A stretch of 64,000 nt of DNA from Microplitis mediator (GCF_029852145.1 NC_079971.1:25756563-25820562), one strand, 5' to 3'. Positions 37,014 to 52,875 are shown, numbered from the stretch's first letter. Notes: generated by a model not told the origin, from the letters alone. A program made the numbers and translations.

Positions 37014-39227
37014 CAAACTACAATAAGAGACAAAAAGAAAGAGAGAAAGAAAGAAAAAAAAACGTCGGATTGTTCGGTTTGTTGGGCCAGTAGTGCAGAC
37101 TCGGCAGGCTCAGCCAGTAATACATTGAGGGCTTACCATCCCCTCAAACGTAAAATACCCATATAACCGCTTTTCATTCGTCTCTCATACACAATATATT
37201 TAATACTCTGTATTGAATTCAATTATATTTATCTGTTTATCATAATTATTTATCCTTTAGCTCTTATATAAATAATTTATTTAATTGCTATTTTTTAAAT
37301 TCATACAAACGATATTCATTACTGAGTTATTTTAGATTTAATAATAATATTTTATATATTTTTTATACCATTAAAATATTTTATTTTTACAGATTCATAG
37401 CTAAAGAAAAATTTATATTTCAAAGAAAAAATTATTACGATCTAGAACACCTTGAGGGCATCCTCAGTCTTCAGTCCTCAATACCAAATAATAATAATAA
37501 TAATATATATTTTTATTTATTTTATATTCAAAACAATTTTCACAGTGAAATGAATAATTTAGTTGTATTTTTAACAAAGCCAATTTTAAGGTAACTCTTA
37601 TCTATATATTCGTTTTTATTGATAAAAGTCGATAATATTAAAGTGAAGGAAAAACGGATATTCTGTTGACGAGACACAAAGACCATTTTCCTCGAAAGAT
37701 TCTAATGATGACAGAAAAGCCTGCGGCAAATATCTCGATAACATAGACGGCCCTATCGAGCAGCCTTTACCGAATACTTAGAAATTTAAATATCTCTGCG
37801 CTCATATTTCTTATAAGAGTCACAAATTTTCATGACATTTCTTGAAGGCTTTAAAAATATTTCATATTCATTATAAACTTATTCAAAGCAATTAAATATA
37901 CATTTGGTAGTTTACAACTTTATTTGAGCATCAAAAGTTCCAGTTGGGAACAAACTTTGGTCGGCATTGATCGAGTGATGATAATGTATAACAAAAAATT
38001 AAAAAAAGAAAAGGGCAAAATAGTGAAAACCTCGGGTTGAATTTAGTGTGTCGGTGTACTATAGAGTTGCTTTTGAAGCTTACGCTGTGCTCAAAATGTG
38101 TTTCACTGAAGCTTGGCATTTTCCTCTGGGCAAAGTACTATAGCAAAGCTAATAGCACCAAGTACATGCCTCGAGAGTTTTGTTGATTTTCATACACACT
38201 TGGATATTATGAGTACGCAATATATGTAACACATGATTAAAATGCCCAATCATTATTATTTTATTTATTTTTTTATGTCTAAGTAAAAAAAGTGAATAAA
38301 TATTTAGTCAGGTTCCTTTCGTTATATTAGAGGATATTGATTGACATACATTGGTACATTAATTCTCATATACAGTATGGATTATATAGAAAGATATTAA
38401 TAAATAAAACTAAAATCCTCATTCATAGATAATAAATCCCAATGACGTCATTCAGCCCATACCCATGGTACTAAAGGGAGGATAAGAGAAAGAGTAAGAG
38501 TGAGAGAGAACGTTTATGAGTTCTACAACGCGTATTTCCTTGGTAATCCTTGGTTCATCCACGTATTCTCAATGGCCTGAAGCGAACAAGTTTACTCGTG
38601 GCCACAACTTTAGCCAAGGACTGAAACGATCTGGGGTTTAAGATGAAAAGTTATCTGATCAATGATATTGATTTAGATCTGGAAACAGTTTAAATAACTT
38701 TAATCAAAGACACAAGTGATTGTTACTGAGAGATCATGACTTTTGGGGTTGAGGATTTTAGTTTTTGGCCAGCAGTAGTGTCACACTGAGATATGTTTGG
38801 ATAGTACAGAATGGAACCAGTTATATAGTTATAACCGGAGCGTCCGGGGCTAGATAGTATAGGGTATAGAGTAGAGGATGAGGAACTAAAGTCTAGTTTG
38901 GAGGCTGACTGGCGCCAAGTTACGAGGATATCCAGACAGGAAGACGCCAGACGACGTAATACTGGCGCCAGATATATATACGCTTTATCATCATACACCA
39001 TCTCGTCAGTGTATTATACACACTTGCTTTGATATTTTGTTATCCTTTGCTATGTTTTTGTTTTTTTTTTATTTTCGTTATGTCATCATGAATATGGTTT
39101 GGTATCCAGTTTAATTTATGAATGAAACACCGTGTTTTCAATCAACTTGTGTGCAGATGAATTGAAAAGAATACATCGTAAATGGACACAATGATCCTGT
39201 TCCGTTTGCAGATTTTCATGTTGTTAT

Positions 39228-39270
39228 TGTAGTCGTAGTAGTAGTAGTAGTAATAGTAAAAGTAGTAGTG
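39228..39270. repeat. (GTA)n imperfect microsatellite
   Basis: Run of GTA/GTAGTA units with interruptions; it produces the overlapping Tyr/Thr/Leu-rich phantom frames on the minus strand. Confidence 0.8.
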
Positions 39271-42200
39271 AGTGTGGGAACAAATGAAAGCACATGGGAA
39301 CAAATTGGTGCAGGCATTGGTGTGAGAAAAAAACCCGGGGATGTAGAGAAAAGATACCACGTGTAACTGTGGGGCTCATCCTGATTGTCTGGTTCCATTT
39401 ATATGTTACAAACATATATAGAGGTAAAAATGCCCCGTGGATAAAGTCTATACTAACTATAGTTATATTTTTCCAACCTCGAGATTTTTTTCCACCACAT
39501 TTTCACTCATCTCGTGTACTTTAACTCCTTTTATTTTTATTTTATCTCAGTGACTTTATGTACAATTTCTCTTTTCCCAGATATTACTCATAACGCTTTT
39601 AATACTGCAACGTAAAACATTAAAAACAATAAATACAAAATTTAGTTTGAGGTTCTACTGAAATTCAGAGGACTTGACAAGCTATTTAGCAGAGAGAGAG
39701 AGAAAGAGAGATAAACTTTTTTAAGGGTCTTTACATAATATTTTGAATGTAAACTCGTCTGGCCACTATTTTTCATGAAAAATTCAGAAATTTCCTGTGG
39801 ATTGTTTGCTAAAGAGTCGGGAAAAATGAGAGGAAAGAAAATGAACGCTCGACCTATTCCATCCTTCCGATTCTACTTGACGAATTAATAAATTACCATG
39901 AAAAAATTTTGTTTTTCATAAATTATTTAGATTTCTCACTTGAAAAAATAATAATAATTAAAACTTTTATTGAATTTATTCTCCCATTAAGTCATAAGAT
40001 ATTCAAAAAAATTGATAATATGTGAGTTGTTAAAATAATTATAAATATAAACTGAGAACAAATGATGATCGTGCTGAATGAGACTTTGAAACCCAAAGAG
40101 TTTATTAATTATGAAACATTTTCACGTTCCCGTAAATTGTTCATATTTCATTAGAACCAAACTACTACGTAACTAAAATTTTCTCGTACAGTCATAGATT
40201 ATTATGCTTCTGCTTTCATCAATTATTTCGTTAAATCGAAATGGGGTAAATGAGTACTGCTTCAAATTCAATTTCATGTACAGTTAACTTTATCGAAAAA
40301 AAAAAAAAAAAAAAAGAACAACATTTATTGATAAATCGAATTTTATTACCAAAAAGTCTTATCATTTATTTATTATTATATTTTTTGTTGTCACAAAAGT
40401 ACGAGCAAGTGCATTAAAAATCCATTTATCATTTTTAAAAACCAATACTTAACAGCCAAATAAATAATCATAATTTTTCTTAATGTTGTAATAGAAAAAA
40501 GAAGTAAAATATATTCTTAATATTAAACTCAAAAATAAAATCACGACATGTATAAACTACATATATTTTTATTACACAGAATTTTATTGTGAAAATACCA
40601 GACCGGGCAAGCTCACAAAGCTATGCAAATAAATTTCATGCTCGAGGCTATACATCAGTTTATGAGAATTTTCTAATAATAATGTCGTCATGTACATGAT
40701 TTAAATATTATACAAAATACCACTCGATAAATTACTCACATGTATAAAAAAAAAAAAAAGAAAAAAAAAATAGAATAACAACTTATATCACAGTGACCCT
40801 AGAGATTTATCAATGAAAATACTATAAAACTCGTATGAGATCCGATTAGATGTGTGCAAGCGGTTAAAGGTATTACTCTAGTATTTCCTCCTCAGTTCTG
40901 AGTTGAGTTCTCGAACTTATCGAACAGAGTATAGTAGTATTGGTCGAAACCTTTATAAGTGGATTCTATGGTTCTCTCTATTTTCCCAGTTGACGAGTTT
41001 GATTTTCCGATATCCCTTACCTCATTCTCTTTTATTTTTTAATCCTATATAGCTTCTAAAGTATATACATAAACGTATAAAAATATACTTAAATAGAAAA
41101 CGTCTCATTAAAAGTATATTTTTATCCAAAGCTTTACAATATACATTTTTTTTTCTTCCTTTCTTCATTTTTCCAATTCACTACATTTTTATCGTTACTT
41201 TTTCTTGGTGCCCGAATGTCGACAATAAGAAATGGAATATAAGAGCTAAGAGGTAAGAAGTAAGGGTGCGTTTTCTGGCTTATACGGTAATAAAAATATT
41301 ACGAGGTTCTCTAATCTTTGGCATATAATGCTATCCATAATTCTTCCAAGGCGCGTTGTGATGGAATCATGATCGGGCTATGGATTATATTTTTATATAT
41401 TTTTTTTTAATGTCATATTCTTTGTAACTCATCTTCTCATATTGAGAAGAAATGGCGATAAGTTTTTTTTAATATCAACGACGTAAGCATTTAATGAAAA
41501 AAGAATAAAAAAAAAAAAGTAGTAAGTTAGTTATAAATATTTTAAGGATAAAAAAGCAATAAAGATATGATGCATAGAGGCATAGTAATAAAAAAATGGC
41601 CTATCATCAGTATAAAACTTGTGAGAACTTAAAAATCGCACCCTTAATCTACATGAATAAGTAGTATGAGTATAAAGTAGGATGGGAAAACCTGTCACTT
41701 GAGTCAAGGAGACCGCAAAGTCCTCTCTTAGCTCTCTTAGCTCTTCTGGTTCTCATCGTTCACTCTTTGACCCTCTTCCTTCCGACCTGACCCAACAACT
41801 CCCGTTGCTGTTCTATCCGTCGACGGCTCTTCTTCAACCCCTTTTAAGCGTTACCATCACCGCACCATGAGCTTTAAAGCTTCGTAAGCATATATTCACT
41901 ATCCCTGGCTCTATCCTTCTTCTACAGTAACTTTATCATCTTGTTCTTCTTCTTCTTCTTTACCACTCAGTGTACTCGTGTCTTGCCTCACTTGCCTCAC
42001 TCTACTCTTATTTACTTACCTTGTAATCTGCGCTTTTACGCATATACCGCAACGCTACATCTACTTTTACTTATACTTCCACTACCTTTATATTTTACTT
42101 TCATTTTTTTATCATAATAAAAAAAGCCACTGAAATATTTACATTTTACCAGTAGTTGAATTATTTCAGTTCTTACCTTTGCTAGGGAATTTATATTTTT

Positions 42201-43238
42201 ATTTTTATTCTTAAAATTAGCTGTAAAGAAGGTACTTTTTAAGATATGCATCGAGATTTGTATGCTCGTAATCCTTCGAATTAAAGTAGACTATCGTGGC
42301 AAACCATACCCCTATTTTCCCCTATAATTTTAGCCCAAGGAATTATCCTTTAGACTGTTACCCCTTGAGAACCAGACAAATTACATACTGGTTCTATAAC
42401 ATTGGGGGAAATTAATCAACGTATTACTAACTCGTTTATTTGATTTTAATCTTATTCTTACTCTAATTCTTATTATAATTTTATTTATAACAGAAGGGAA
42501 AATAAATTTTTTTATTAAAATTACAATATAATATATTTATTGTTATCAATATTCGTTAACCACAATTATTACATTTTAAATGTTGTTATTTTTTATAATA
42601 TACAATTTTATTTTTCTTTTTATTTTATTTTTATTACTATACATTTCGTCTAAATTCATATTTTCATTTAATTTTATTTGCCTATCGATAAATTATATAC
42701 AAAAGCGTAAGGATTTCTCCTTTGGCTAAACTACATTACCAATTTAATATTCACTCTTGGTCTAGTTTACATTTTTTTTTAAAAAATGTCTTGATTTTTT
42801 TTTTGTCAGGGTTCAAAACTTTCTTGTCAATTTATCAAAGCTGTTAACATTTTTTTTTTCTTTTTTATCGATACACCTTTCAGTTTATAAATTTCATTAT
42901 GTCCTTATGGATTACATTATTCGTCTACAAAATAATCGACAAAATTTGTCAATTTTATTTTTAAAAATCATTATTGTTTTTGCAATTAACGCCACATCTT
43001 TTCATCGATTTTATTTTAAAATAAAATAAATAGGGAGTTTATCGAAACACGTAAAGCTCTGATTATTGATTTGTGTTATTTATTTATTTATTTTTTTTTT
43101 TGATAATAATGTTTAATAATTATTTTTAGCGTAACGTTCTGGACAAAGAACGTGCACTAAAGCATTTTGTATTTTTTTGTTAGCAAAATTGCTTCTTTTC
43201 ATTTAGAATTATTTATTTTATTTTGATATTTTTAATGT

Positions 43239-46200
43239 TCAGAGAGAATTTCGACTTATTGTTCCATCAGACCACGTGTTTGCTGCAAAAAAAAAGTCAT
43301 CTTTTCAAATTTAAATCGAAATTATTCCTTATCATTAAAAATTTTTATTTTATTAAATAAAAATAATGGAAAAGGGTATGGGTTACCTCTGTAATGGGTG
43401 TTTGGTACCATGGATGGACATTTAGCGTCTGGTGCCTGTAAAAAAAAACAAAGAAAATATTAAAAATTTTGAAATATTTGTCATTTTAATGGAAATAATT
43501 ATCAATTGTCCAGTAATGGAAAATTATTTTATTTAAACGAATATTTATTTATTGCGACATATGTAAACATTTTACGAGTCCAACAATACGTGACAATTTA
43601 TAAATGCATATATATGACACTGAACCCATTTACGGAAGCTGATTGAAATCGATGACAAAAACGTCATAGATTGCTTTACAAATTAGTTTATTACTTTAAT
43701 TTAAACTTCCAGCTGTCGAAATAATTTATTTTTTAATTTATAAATTGAGTTGACAAATTATACTTGGTCAATTTAAAAGTTAAATAAATTTTAATTCAAG
43801 TTAATTAATTAATTACATTAATTAATCACGTACAAAGTTATTAATTACCAACAAGTTACATAACAAGCTATTGTACTGGTAATTAAATAATTAAAACTGA
43901 ATATATGTCGTATTTAAGAACAAAGTACTCAGAGACATATTCTGTCGAGCTTAAAAGTGTTTTAATTAATTAAGAGCTTCAATAATTTTCTCAGCTACAA
44001 AAATATTGTAGTGTCATTTTTTATTTAATTCGTAAGCTTGCTAAGGGCATTGACGCAAAGGAAACCAACGAAACTCTCGAATGGTTCAAAAGTTTTTAAG
44101 GTTTACTATCCTTTTAATAAAAATTTAATTAAATATTAATGTAATTAATACTTTGATAAGCTTTGATGTATATTTAAATATTCAGTTATCTCAAAGTAAC
44201 AGACAATATATTATTTACTTGTGATATTAAAATTAGTAAAACTTTTTGAAGCCTCTTTCACCTGATCGGATAATATATATTTTTAATTCTATATGTATAT
44301 ATATCTTACTTTACGAAAATCAATATTTGTCCGTATGGTTCTATGATGGAGAAGTTGAATCGGTCTTCCGTTATTTCCAAGCGGTGCTTTTGGTATATCT
44401 TTAGTTCCTTGCATTAGTCTTCTTAATGCGTAAAGCTTGGATAAAACAAATATACTACTGGATAAGTACATTATATAAATTCATTTAAAAACTAGTGAAA
44501 GTGACACACGTGCAAGAAGCATTAAATAGTTGTACCGGTGTTTTAAAAATGTTGAGTAACTTTTGTAAATTATGGTTTAGAAAACTGTTAAACTAAAAAT
44601 AATTTAAAGCAACAACAGCAGCAGGAACAACTACAAGTAAAACTGTTGAATAATATATGAGTTATGATAGAAATAGCCGTTGTACCTCTTGAGCACTCAT
44701 ATAGATGGGTTTGTTGACGATGAGCCAGACCGTCGTTTCCCAACACCCCGGATGTGTTGTGCTTCCTTCATATGTCATGTATCCCTCAGTATCCGGCAGC
44801 AGTTCTTTAAGGGACAGATGACCAACTGGAGCTTTTTGTGCTTAAATCATAATTATTATTTATAAATATATCAGGTTTATTTTTAAATTATAAATATAAA
44901 ATAATTGGCAGTAAATAAACATACAATTACTTGAAGATACACATTTAAATCTTAAGTTTAACCGACATAATTCGGGTGGTAAACATAACTCTGAGAATCT
45001 AAAGGGGGTTGTAAAACAGAGATGCAGTATCTTATAACCAACGTAAACATTTGCAGGTAAAGGTTTTCAAGTTGCGGTACCAGAGTATCCTATCCAAGTC
45101 TTGTGTTGCTCTACATAAAATATAGACTATAGATCTACAAACTCTACGCTGTCTAACTAAACCAGGTTCTTAGAAGGTGGTTTGATAGTTGGGTTAGCTC
45201 GATCTAACCTAATATAACTAGTCAAGAAACTTTGTTGGTATATATCCTTTCCTCACTTTTACGATCGTCCAGAGTCCTCAGCACTTATATACATGATATT
45301 TAAACAACTTATTTTAATATTATATCTATATAGATATATAATATAGAGGAAAGGAAAGGTTGTAACATTAAAACGAGGAAGGAACGGAAATGACAAATAA
45401 TAACCAGCAGAGAACCCGTCGACGGAGAAATATCAACTGACGTTGCTATCTAGTGTGGGTGGGTAGGATTGTACAGAATATAGTTTTAGGGGTTGGAGGG
45501 TTCAGAGGGATATGAGAGATGCTCGTATGATTAATGAGACGCATTAACTTTCTTCCAGGCACTCGTGGGGCGGTAGAAGAGAGCATGAATTACTGAGAGA
45601 CACACAAATGCCGTCACTCACAAATTCTTTACGCTATTTCGTGACTCTACTCTTTCTCATTCCCAAGATTGTAATTTCATTTTTTTTCATTTTTTTTTTT
45701 TAACGCTCTGATAAAACATTATGCTCTTGGCATTTGTCGCTGGTTATTTTAAAAGGGATAAGGTCATACCGCTAAGAATTTACAACAAGTGCTTTTAGGA
45801 AAATTGACCGACGCTAATGGTTAAACCACCCGCTGCGATAATCACAATAATGATAGACATCCTGATAATAATAATAATAATAATAATAATAAACTTTAAA
45901 GTTTTTTATCACCGCGTCTAATGTCAGAGATTACTCTGTGAATAAGACGATGACTTTTTTTCGAGCACTTTAAGCAAAATGAGTTTATATATTCTCAGGC
46001 ATTATTGTTATGGTGATTAAATGTTTTATTTTTATTTTTTTCATGCTCGAGAAATGACTGGAGATGATGGAAGAGGGGTAAAACAGCAACGAAACAACCG
46101 ATAAAACATAATTTTCAGTATGTCGATGCAAGACCGTACGATGAAATATTTCATCTATTATCAGAATTTGGTAACAGGAAGGGAGTGAGAGGACTGGAAA

Positions 46201-49200
46201 GAGGAATGGAGGAACGAATGGTGCATTAGAGGACCAACGACGCATAGGTATAAGTAAATAGATTTTGGGTAGCTAGCGCATACTTGACGCAAACTCGAGA
46301 GCTTGGTGTCGATACTGGTCGGAAATGCCACCCTTGGCCTATGCTGCGTGGGTAATAAATTCAAATTTCCCACCTTTTCAATTTGAGAGGGCAAAGTGAG
46401 GACGAAGAGAGAACGAAGAGAGGACGGTACTGTTACTATACTGCGAATTCTGTTTTCCACTTGCCACTTGCTGTGTATACTTATGCAACAATGGAATACT
46501 TAGATTCGTGTCACACCCTCTTGGCACGACATTTTCCATTGTCTCGTGATTTATGACGGTGTCAGGACTCTCTCACAACTTTTTTTCCTTTTTTTGTTTT
46601 TGTTTTTGTTTTACTTCACCCCGTATAAGTAAAACAGTGGAAAGGCAGTATTGATTAAAATTCATAATATAACCAACTAAAAACAAATAAATTCACGGCA
46701 AGAAGTCATTCGCTGTATAATTTAATTTCTAAAAAGTATCAACATTGAATGACGGTGAAAAAAAAAAAAATTTTTTTTCTACTCCATCGTAAAAGTATTT
46801 CTCAGTCATAAAAAGTAACATTTTATCAAATAAAGACTTTGGTACACAGAGTAATTTGTTAGGTAAAGAAAGTCACTCATCATGTAGTTTTTTTTTTTTT
46901 ATTTTGTTTTTATATTTAAATGAAAATAAAAATAATAATAAAAAAAAAAAAAAGGTTGTTACATTCATCCTCAGGCAAATGGTAGATTCACAACTTCATC
47001 ATCTTTTTATATTTTTGTTCAAATGTTATTTTTCTGGTGGTATTTTATTTATCATTCGCTCTCGTTGCTCTCGGGGGTTGTGTGCGGCCCTACAGAGAGT
47101 GTGTACTGGATATGCGCAACGCGACGCGACGCGACACGACGTGTTATCTGGCCCGTGAACTACGTATTCATCAGATGTGGCATTACTCTTAAAGCTGGGA
47201 GAAAAGTCGCAGATCCTCAGGCTTTTGGAAAACCGTTACTAATTGCGCTCTGAATTATTATTTTTTTTTTATTTTTTCTACCTTCCCTCTTTTCAACAGT
47301 TACCACACGTTCTTTTATCCGAGACTTTTCATTTTGGGACAAATTATACATGAATTAGTGTCAGTCGTCATCCTTTCTCGATGACCCACTTTTTTTTTTA
47401 TTTTTTTCACAACCTGTACAAATTTACCCTCTAGTAATTTTATTGTTGCCTCTTATTTATCTTTTCCTTTTTTTTTTTTTAAATATAATTATAATTGTGT
47501 ACACTTACATCGATATTGTACGCTATTGAATACACTGGTTATTATTCGTAGTTCTTGATTTGGTGAGTCACCGAGCTGAAACAAAAAAAAAAAAAAATAA
47601 CAAAACTATCATCAACCCTAATTTGATTTTTATTGATTATTTGTTCTGCTTAATGTTCTAGCAAACAACAAAATTTGTTAGTTCACCCAAGAATTTACAT
47701 AAATTATTACAAAAGTTTTATGGAAAAAAAAAAAATGAATTGTTCAGGTGAAAATAATAATAATAATTATCGAATAAAAATGAGTTGTCCATTGAGGGTA
47801 TTTTAGCTGGTAATTCCCTGTAGTTAGAGAATTTGATCGATCTATCTTGTGTTAGTATCAAAAGTTTTGTTGAATGACAGCATCTCGGGAGCTCTTGCTC
47901 ATTTAGCTCTCGGTGGATGTCTAGTGCCGGTGAGCGAGAAAGTAAACGGTAGCATGAGCCTGAATCTCAAGAGTGTAATTCGTCTGAATTACAGTAGTCA
48001 GAGCAGCTTTGTAGAGCTCCTTTACGATTCATCCATTCATCGAGAGATCGAGCACCTGTTAAGGACTCGAGAAGAGAAAGCTCGCGCCAGAGGTGAGAAA
48101 AGACGATGAGAAAGAGCTGAGAAAAAGATAAAAGAAAAAATGTAAAAAGAAGAACAAGAATGGAGTATATACTTAAGAAAGAAAAGTTTTCCATCACGAA
48201 ATTTATGAAAAGAAATAAAGTTTTTCTTTTTCAATGGATTTATGACTTTTTGAATACATACCGCATCTTTTACTCAATCTCTTAAAATAAACGAGAAAAT
48301 ATTTCTTTAAAGTGGCGTCGTCGTAGTAAACTATTAAAAAGCAACCTCCAGTTTAAATTATATTCCCATCTCATCATTAAAATCCCCAGGGGCTGTAGTT
48401 AAATTTATATTTAGTGAGAGATGATGTTGGAGACTTTATTTATTAATTTTCAGCTTCTCAAATTAAGCTTTTATATGACTCTTGATTAAGGTGTCATTAT
48501 AACCACCACTTTTATTTCAATATCTCATTATTAATACTGTCCACATTTTTATTTATTTAAAAACGGTTTGAGTGGAAATTGCCGGTTGTAAAATTTTAAA
48601 ATCTACACCATTAATACAGAAGTTAAATAAATTTTTGGTAGTTTTGGATAACTCAGTAGCATTTAGTTGATACAAGTGAGTAAGTTTCATCTCCTTTGCC
48701 TTGAAAATGCCTTTAAACTAAAACTATAAACAGCTTGGAGAATATTCAAAAGTGTATAGGAGTTTGTGGTGGTGATGGTGGTGATGTGCTACAAAGTAAA
48801 AGCTATCCATGTATCCTGTGTCTCTGTTTTTACGTGTCCTCTAACACTTTCTATAAACTTTTGAGCTCTATTTCTAGCCTTATAGGATCAGTATCTCTGC
48901 TGTGTTGTTACTCATACACACATCAGCCTTTCTGACTTAAAAGTTATAACCAGTTTTCAAGAGGAAGATGCTTTCAGATATAGATACTGATAAAGAGAAA
49001 GAGAAAGAGCAAGAGAAAGAAAGAAGGGGGTAGTAGGTGAAAAGCCAACGAACATGAGGGAACAGGGAGGCTTCTACAGCTTCTACAGCTCTTCGGAAAC
49101 TTGAGAATTTATTCCCAGCAAAACCACGCAGTGCTTTTGCTCTTGTATATTGTATATATACTCTTCTTCATGCAAACCGTTACGCAGATTCTCCTGCTGA

Positions 49201-52200
49201 CGCTACCTCATCTACCTCATCTACCTCTGCTATACCTCTGCTATACTTCTGCTACCTCTGCTACCTCTGCTGCATCGCATAACCACACGGTTTTATCTAT
49301 TGAGCTTTAATCATCTTTACCCTTGAGAAATAATTGCTTTCAGATGATAATCATCACCACATTGTCGTTTTCTCATCATTAGTATGCACATTAATATCCT
49401 TTTGAAACTTTACACTTTTAATTTTAAAATAAATATTAAATAAAATAACAATATTTAATACACGTAACTTTGAAATAACTTTTAGTTTAACTTGCGGTAG
49501 TTTTAAGAGCTATCATATATATGATGATACTAGGTATATCATCGCATTAAGACTAGAGAATTTCAGAGGCAGACTATAAGAGACAAGGTATAGATAGAGT
49601 ACACCTTAATTACTGATATAATTGTCAATTTAGGAGCTTCCCAGGTTTGATTAAACCTTCGAGTAGATTCTCATGTATACACTCGTACGTTAAAACTTTT
49701 GTAACTATGTAAATTTAACTGAGTTTCAATGACTATCATTTTTTTTTTTTTGCCAAATACATATTATCACACTGTAAAAAAATAACTGGTCTAAGTCCAC
49801 GCTATTCCGGCGTTAAATTTAACTCCGAAAATCGGCCAATTGCAACACCGGTTTTTTTTCAGTGCATTTTGTTATATTCCACCTCGAAAAGTTTATTATA
49901 ATTCAAATAAAAATATTTATAATTATAATATATGTATAACGGTTGTAAGGATTGAGTATTGAATTGAAAAATAAAATGAATACATACCTGAACCATCAAT
50001 GAAATAGCAACCAAACCTTGGCTTTTGTGTTGTGCTTCACTCATATTGTGATAAAGTTCAGCATTGAATCCGTATACTTGAATCTGTAATAATATAACAA
50101 TAGAAAATAATATGTAACAAAATACTATTGAGTGTTAAATTTAAAGAGGAAAGGAACGAGATATAGCATAAATACAATAAATTACTGGCACTTTGTGGGC
50201 ATCCAAGAAGAGTAGAGAGAGTTGAACCGGCATCGAGGATTAGAGGTGGAGAGAATGAGAGGCTGAGACTGAGAGACCCTTGCTAGGATGGATGAAATAC
50301 CAGGGATGCGACGAGGCATGCTTCAAAGACACCCACCAGTACCACCACCAGCACCACTAGCACCAGCACCAATCTCTTTGGTATACGTTTTAAGAGTAAG
50401 GAAACAAGAGGATGAGACTAAATCTACTGGGTCTGATCAAAGTAAGACAAGAACTACTGAAACGAGATTCCTTCACAGTATCAACGACGACAACCAACAC
50501 ACTATATTTTTGTATAATAATTATAACTCCCGGCTTAGTCTATTTTTATTACCTCTTTTATTTAAAATGTATAACGAGGCGAAAATTTGACGGGAATGAG
50601 CTAAAAAATACGGGCATTATCAAGATAAATATTTCAATCTTTGGTTCTATCGTGGCCCGGCTGAATATCTGATCAAAGAGAACGTTTCCTATCATGAAAC
50701 GGAACTAAACTTTTTTTTTCTTTTTTATTTTTTTTCTAGATGTGTATATAAGCAGAGCCCAACGGCACTACTGTAGTCACCCCTTAGATAACAGAAAGAT
50801 TCCCTTGGGCAGACGAAACGTCGATTGTAGTGACGCCTTTTCGCGTTCTCAACTGTCAGAATGCGGGATGAAAAAATATATAAAGAAATGAAGAACTAAA
50901 AATCCCGAGAGGTATAATGTTGCTGCTGGGTATGCTCTAAAGAATTTTCTTACTAAATATATATCTATACATATATATCTAGCATTTGTTTCATGGACGC
51001 TTGGAAATTATAATCCACAAGAGACCCAGGGAATTCACCATTAAATTTTAAAGCTCGTTTGGCATGTTAATAATCGATAATGACAGTTTTGTAAATTCCT
51101 ATCTTTTAACAAATTTCAAATTCCGTCTATATACATATATATACTAAATATTTTCATTAAATTCTTATTACCGTAAAGTTTCATTTTTTGAAATAACTCC
51201 AATAATATACTATGCGACGGTTAACGTATGAGAAAAATAAAGTATAAATAGTTGGGAAAAGGTTAGCAGGTGGATGAAAAATAACTCAGGAATTTAAGTG
51301 CCAAGAGTTAACTCAAACTCACTATATTTGATTTAGAAAATTTTTTGAAACTAACGGGAGTCGGGAGCGATTGGAAAGTCAATGGTGCTCGACAGTGTCC
51401 GGGATTTTCGTTCCGGTTCTCAATTGTCCACTGTCATTTCTTTTTTATAAAACTACTAAAAAACGTGAGTAGGAATGCAAAAAAGGAATAAAGTAATGGT
51501 TTGTTATGTTACACAACAACGTTATTTTATTTACTCAATCACCTCACGTGCGTTTATTATTTTCTTTGATTTACAATACATTTTTCTCTAGTTCCGGTTT
51601 TGTCTTTTTAACTAAATTAAATTTTGAAAGAATTTGAATTAATAATAATAGCAGTTGAAAATGACAATGATTACATTGTGGTTGAATATACTCTAGAAAA
51701 GCCACTAACAAATCCCCTAGAATAGTTTAGAAACATGAACGCCCAACCAAGTTGCAACTATATACTGCTAAGGGTAAGTTTTGGTTTCAAGTTTCACCTA
51801 TATTTACATTATTCCGTATTCACAGATATAGCTTTCACCGAGTAAACTCAACACGCCAACGAGCTTATACATTTATATATATTATTATCATTAAATAAAT
51901 ATATTATTATTATTGTTATAAATTATAGGGATTATTAGTCCTTTGGTCAGTAAAATGTCATCTAATCTGAGGACTGAGTGTAATGCCTCTCTTGTATCAT
52001 CGAGTCAAGAATAATTGGCACGTCAGAAGCTGCATCCGTGGCATATGGGCATGCCATCACGATTTCTGGCACAATACTCTATTCTCCCATGATAGATATA
52101 CGACCGTAATCAACCCCCTTTCCAGCCTTACTAGCCCTAGCAGCCCTAGCACTGCTAAACTGCTAGACTGCTGGCCAGCTATATTAACTGGTCATCCAGA

Positions 52201-52875
52201 GTATATAGTCGGGAGGATCACCTACTCTCAAAAGGGGCGGTCTGCGATATTCTACAGAATAGAAACCCATGTAAATGCTATTATTTAATATGTAATTTTG
52301 TTGAGGAAATAAAAAATTAAAATAACGACTCATGTTTATCAGTTTTAATAATAAATAGTATAAATTTTTTGTTGTCTTTAAAAGTTAATGCAGGAGCGAA
52401 AGCGAGAAGTGGAATAAGAGGATACTTGAGAACGACAGACAATCGCATCGCGACGAGGGTCGTTCAACTATAAACGACCACTACAATTACGGGGTTGTGC
52501 AGCCACTACACACGCGCGCGCCTAACTGGAATAATTAAGTAAATTTGCGTTTAGGTTAGACCCCCACAATTATTATTTTTTAAATTTACTTTAATTGATA
52601 AATTTCGAAATAATATAGAGATTTAAGGGGTTAGGGGTAGTCAGAATTTTCAAAAAATCGATTTTTTTTTTTTTGCATTTTCTTAAAGTATAATATTTTA
52701 AAAATATTGTGTGAAAATTTGAAGTGAATCCGACAAATTCTTTTCGAGTTATTTAACAATGACCAAAGGACGCTCGGGTGCTACGTGGCATTCGAGAGCA
52801 GGTAGCTAGAAACAGCTGCAAGCAACCGACCTTTCGGGTTTCATTGTCATGAATATCTCCCCATTTTAATGTATT

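Larger units (their letters stand above)
19145..43238. other. 24-kb gene-poor region
   Basis: No open frame here shows a recognisable family, sensible composition and splice support together. The DNA is AT-rich with many CT/GA, GTA, CAA and TAA tracts. GC-richer islands lie at 23450-23600, 24240-24680 and 32281-32430, and a possible mini-exon at 33459-33501. It may hold enhancers, long noncoding transcripts, or introns of genes whose exons are outside the window. Confidence 0.6.

Noticed and set aside
46161..46460. 99-codon minus-strand frame inside a CA10-like intron
   Set aside because: Lies inside an intron of a gene on the same strand, with no family signature; likely chance in a GA/CT-rich stretch.
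50288..50590. 100-codon ATG-initiated plus-strand frame with a Pro/Ala-rich start
   Set aside because: Intronic, antisense to the host gene, derived partly from CCA repeats; no family. Kept as a weak possibility only.
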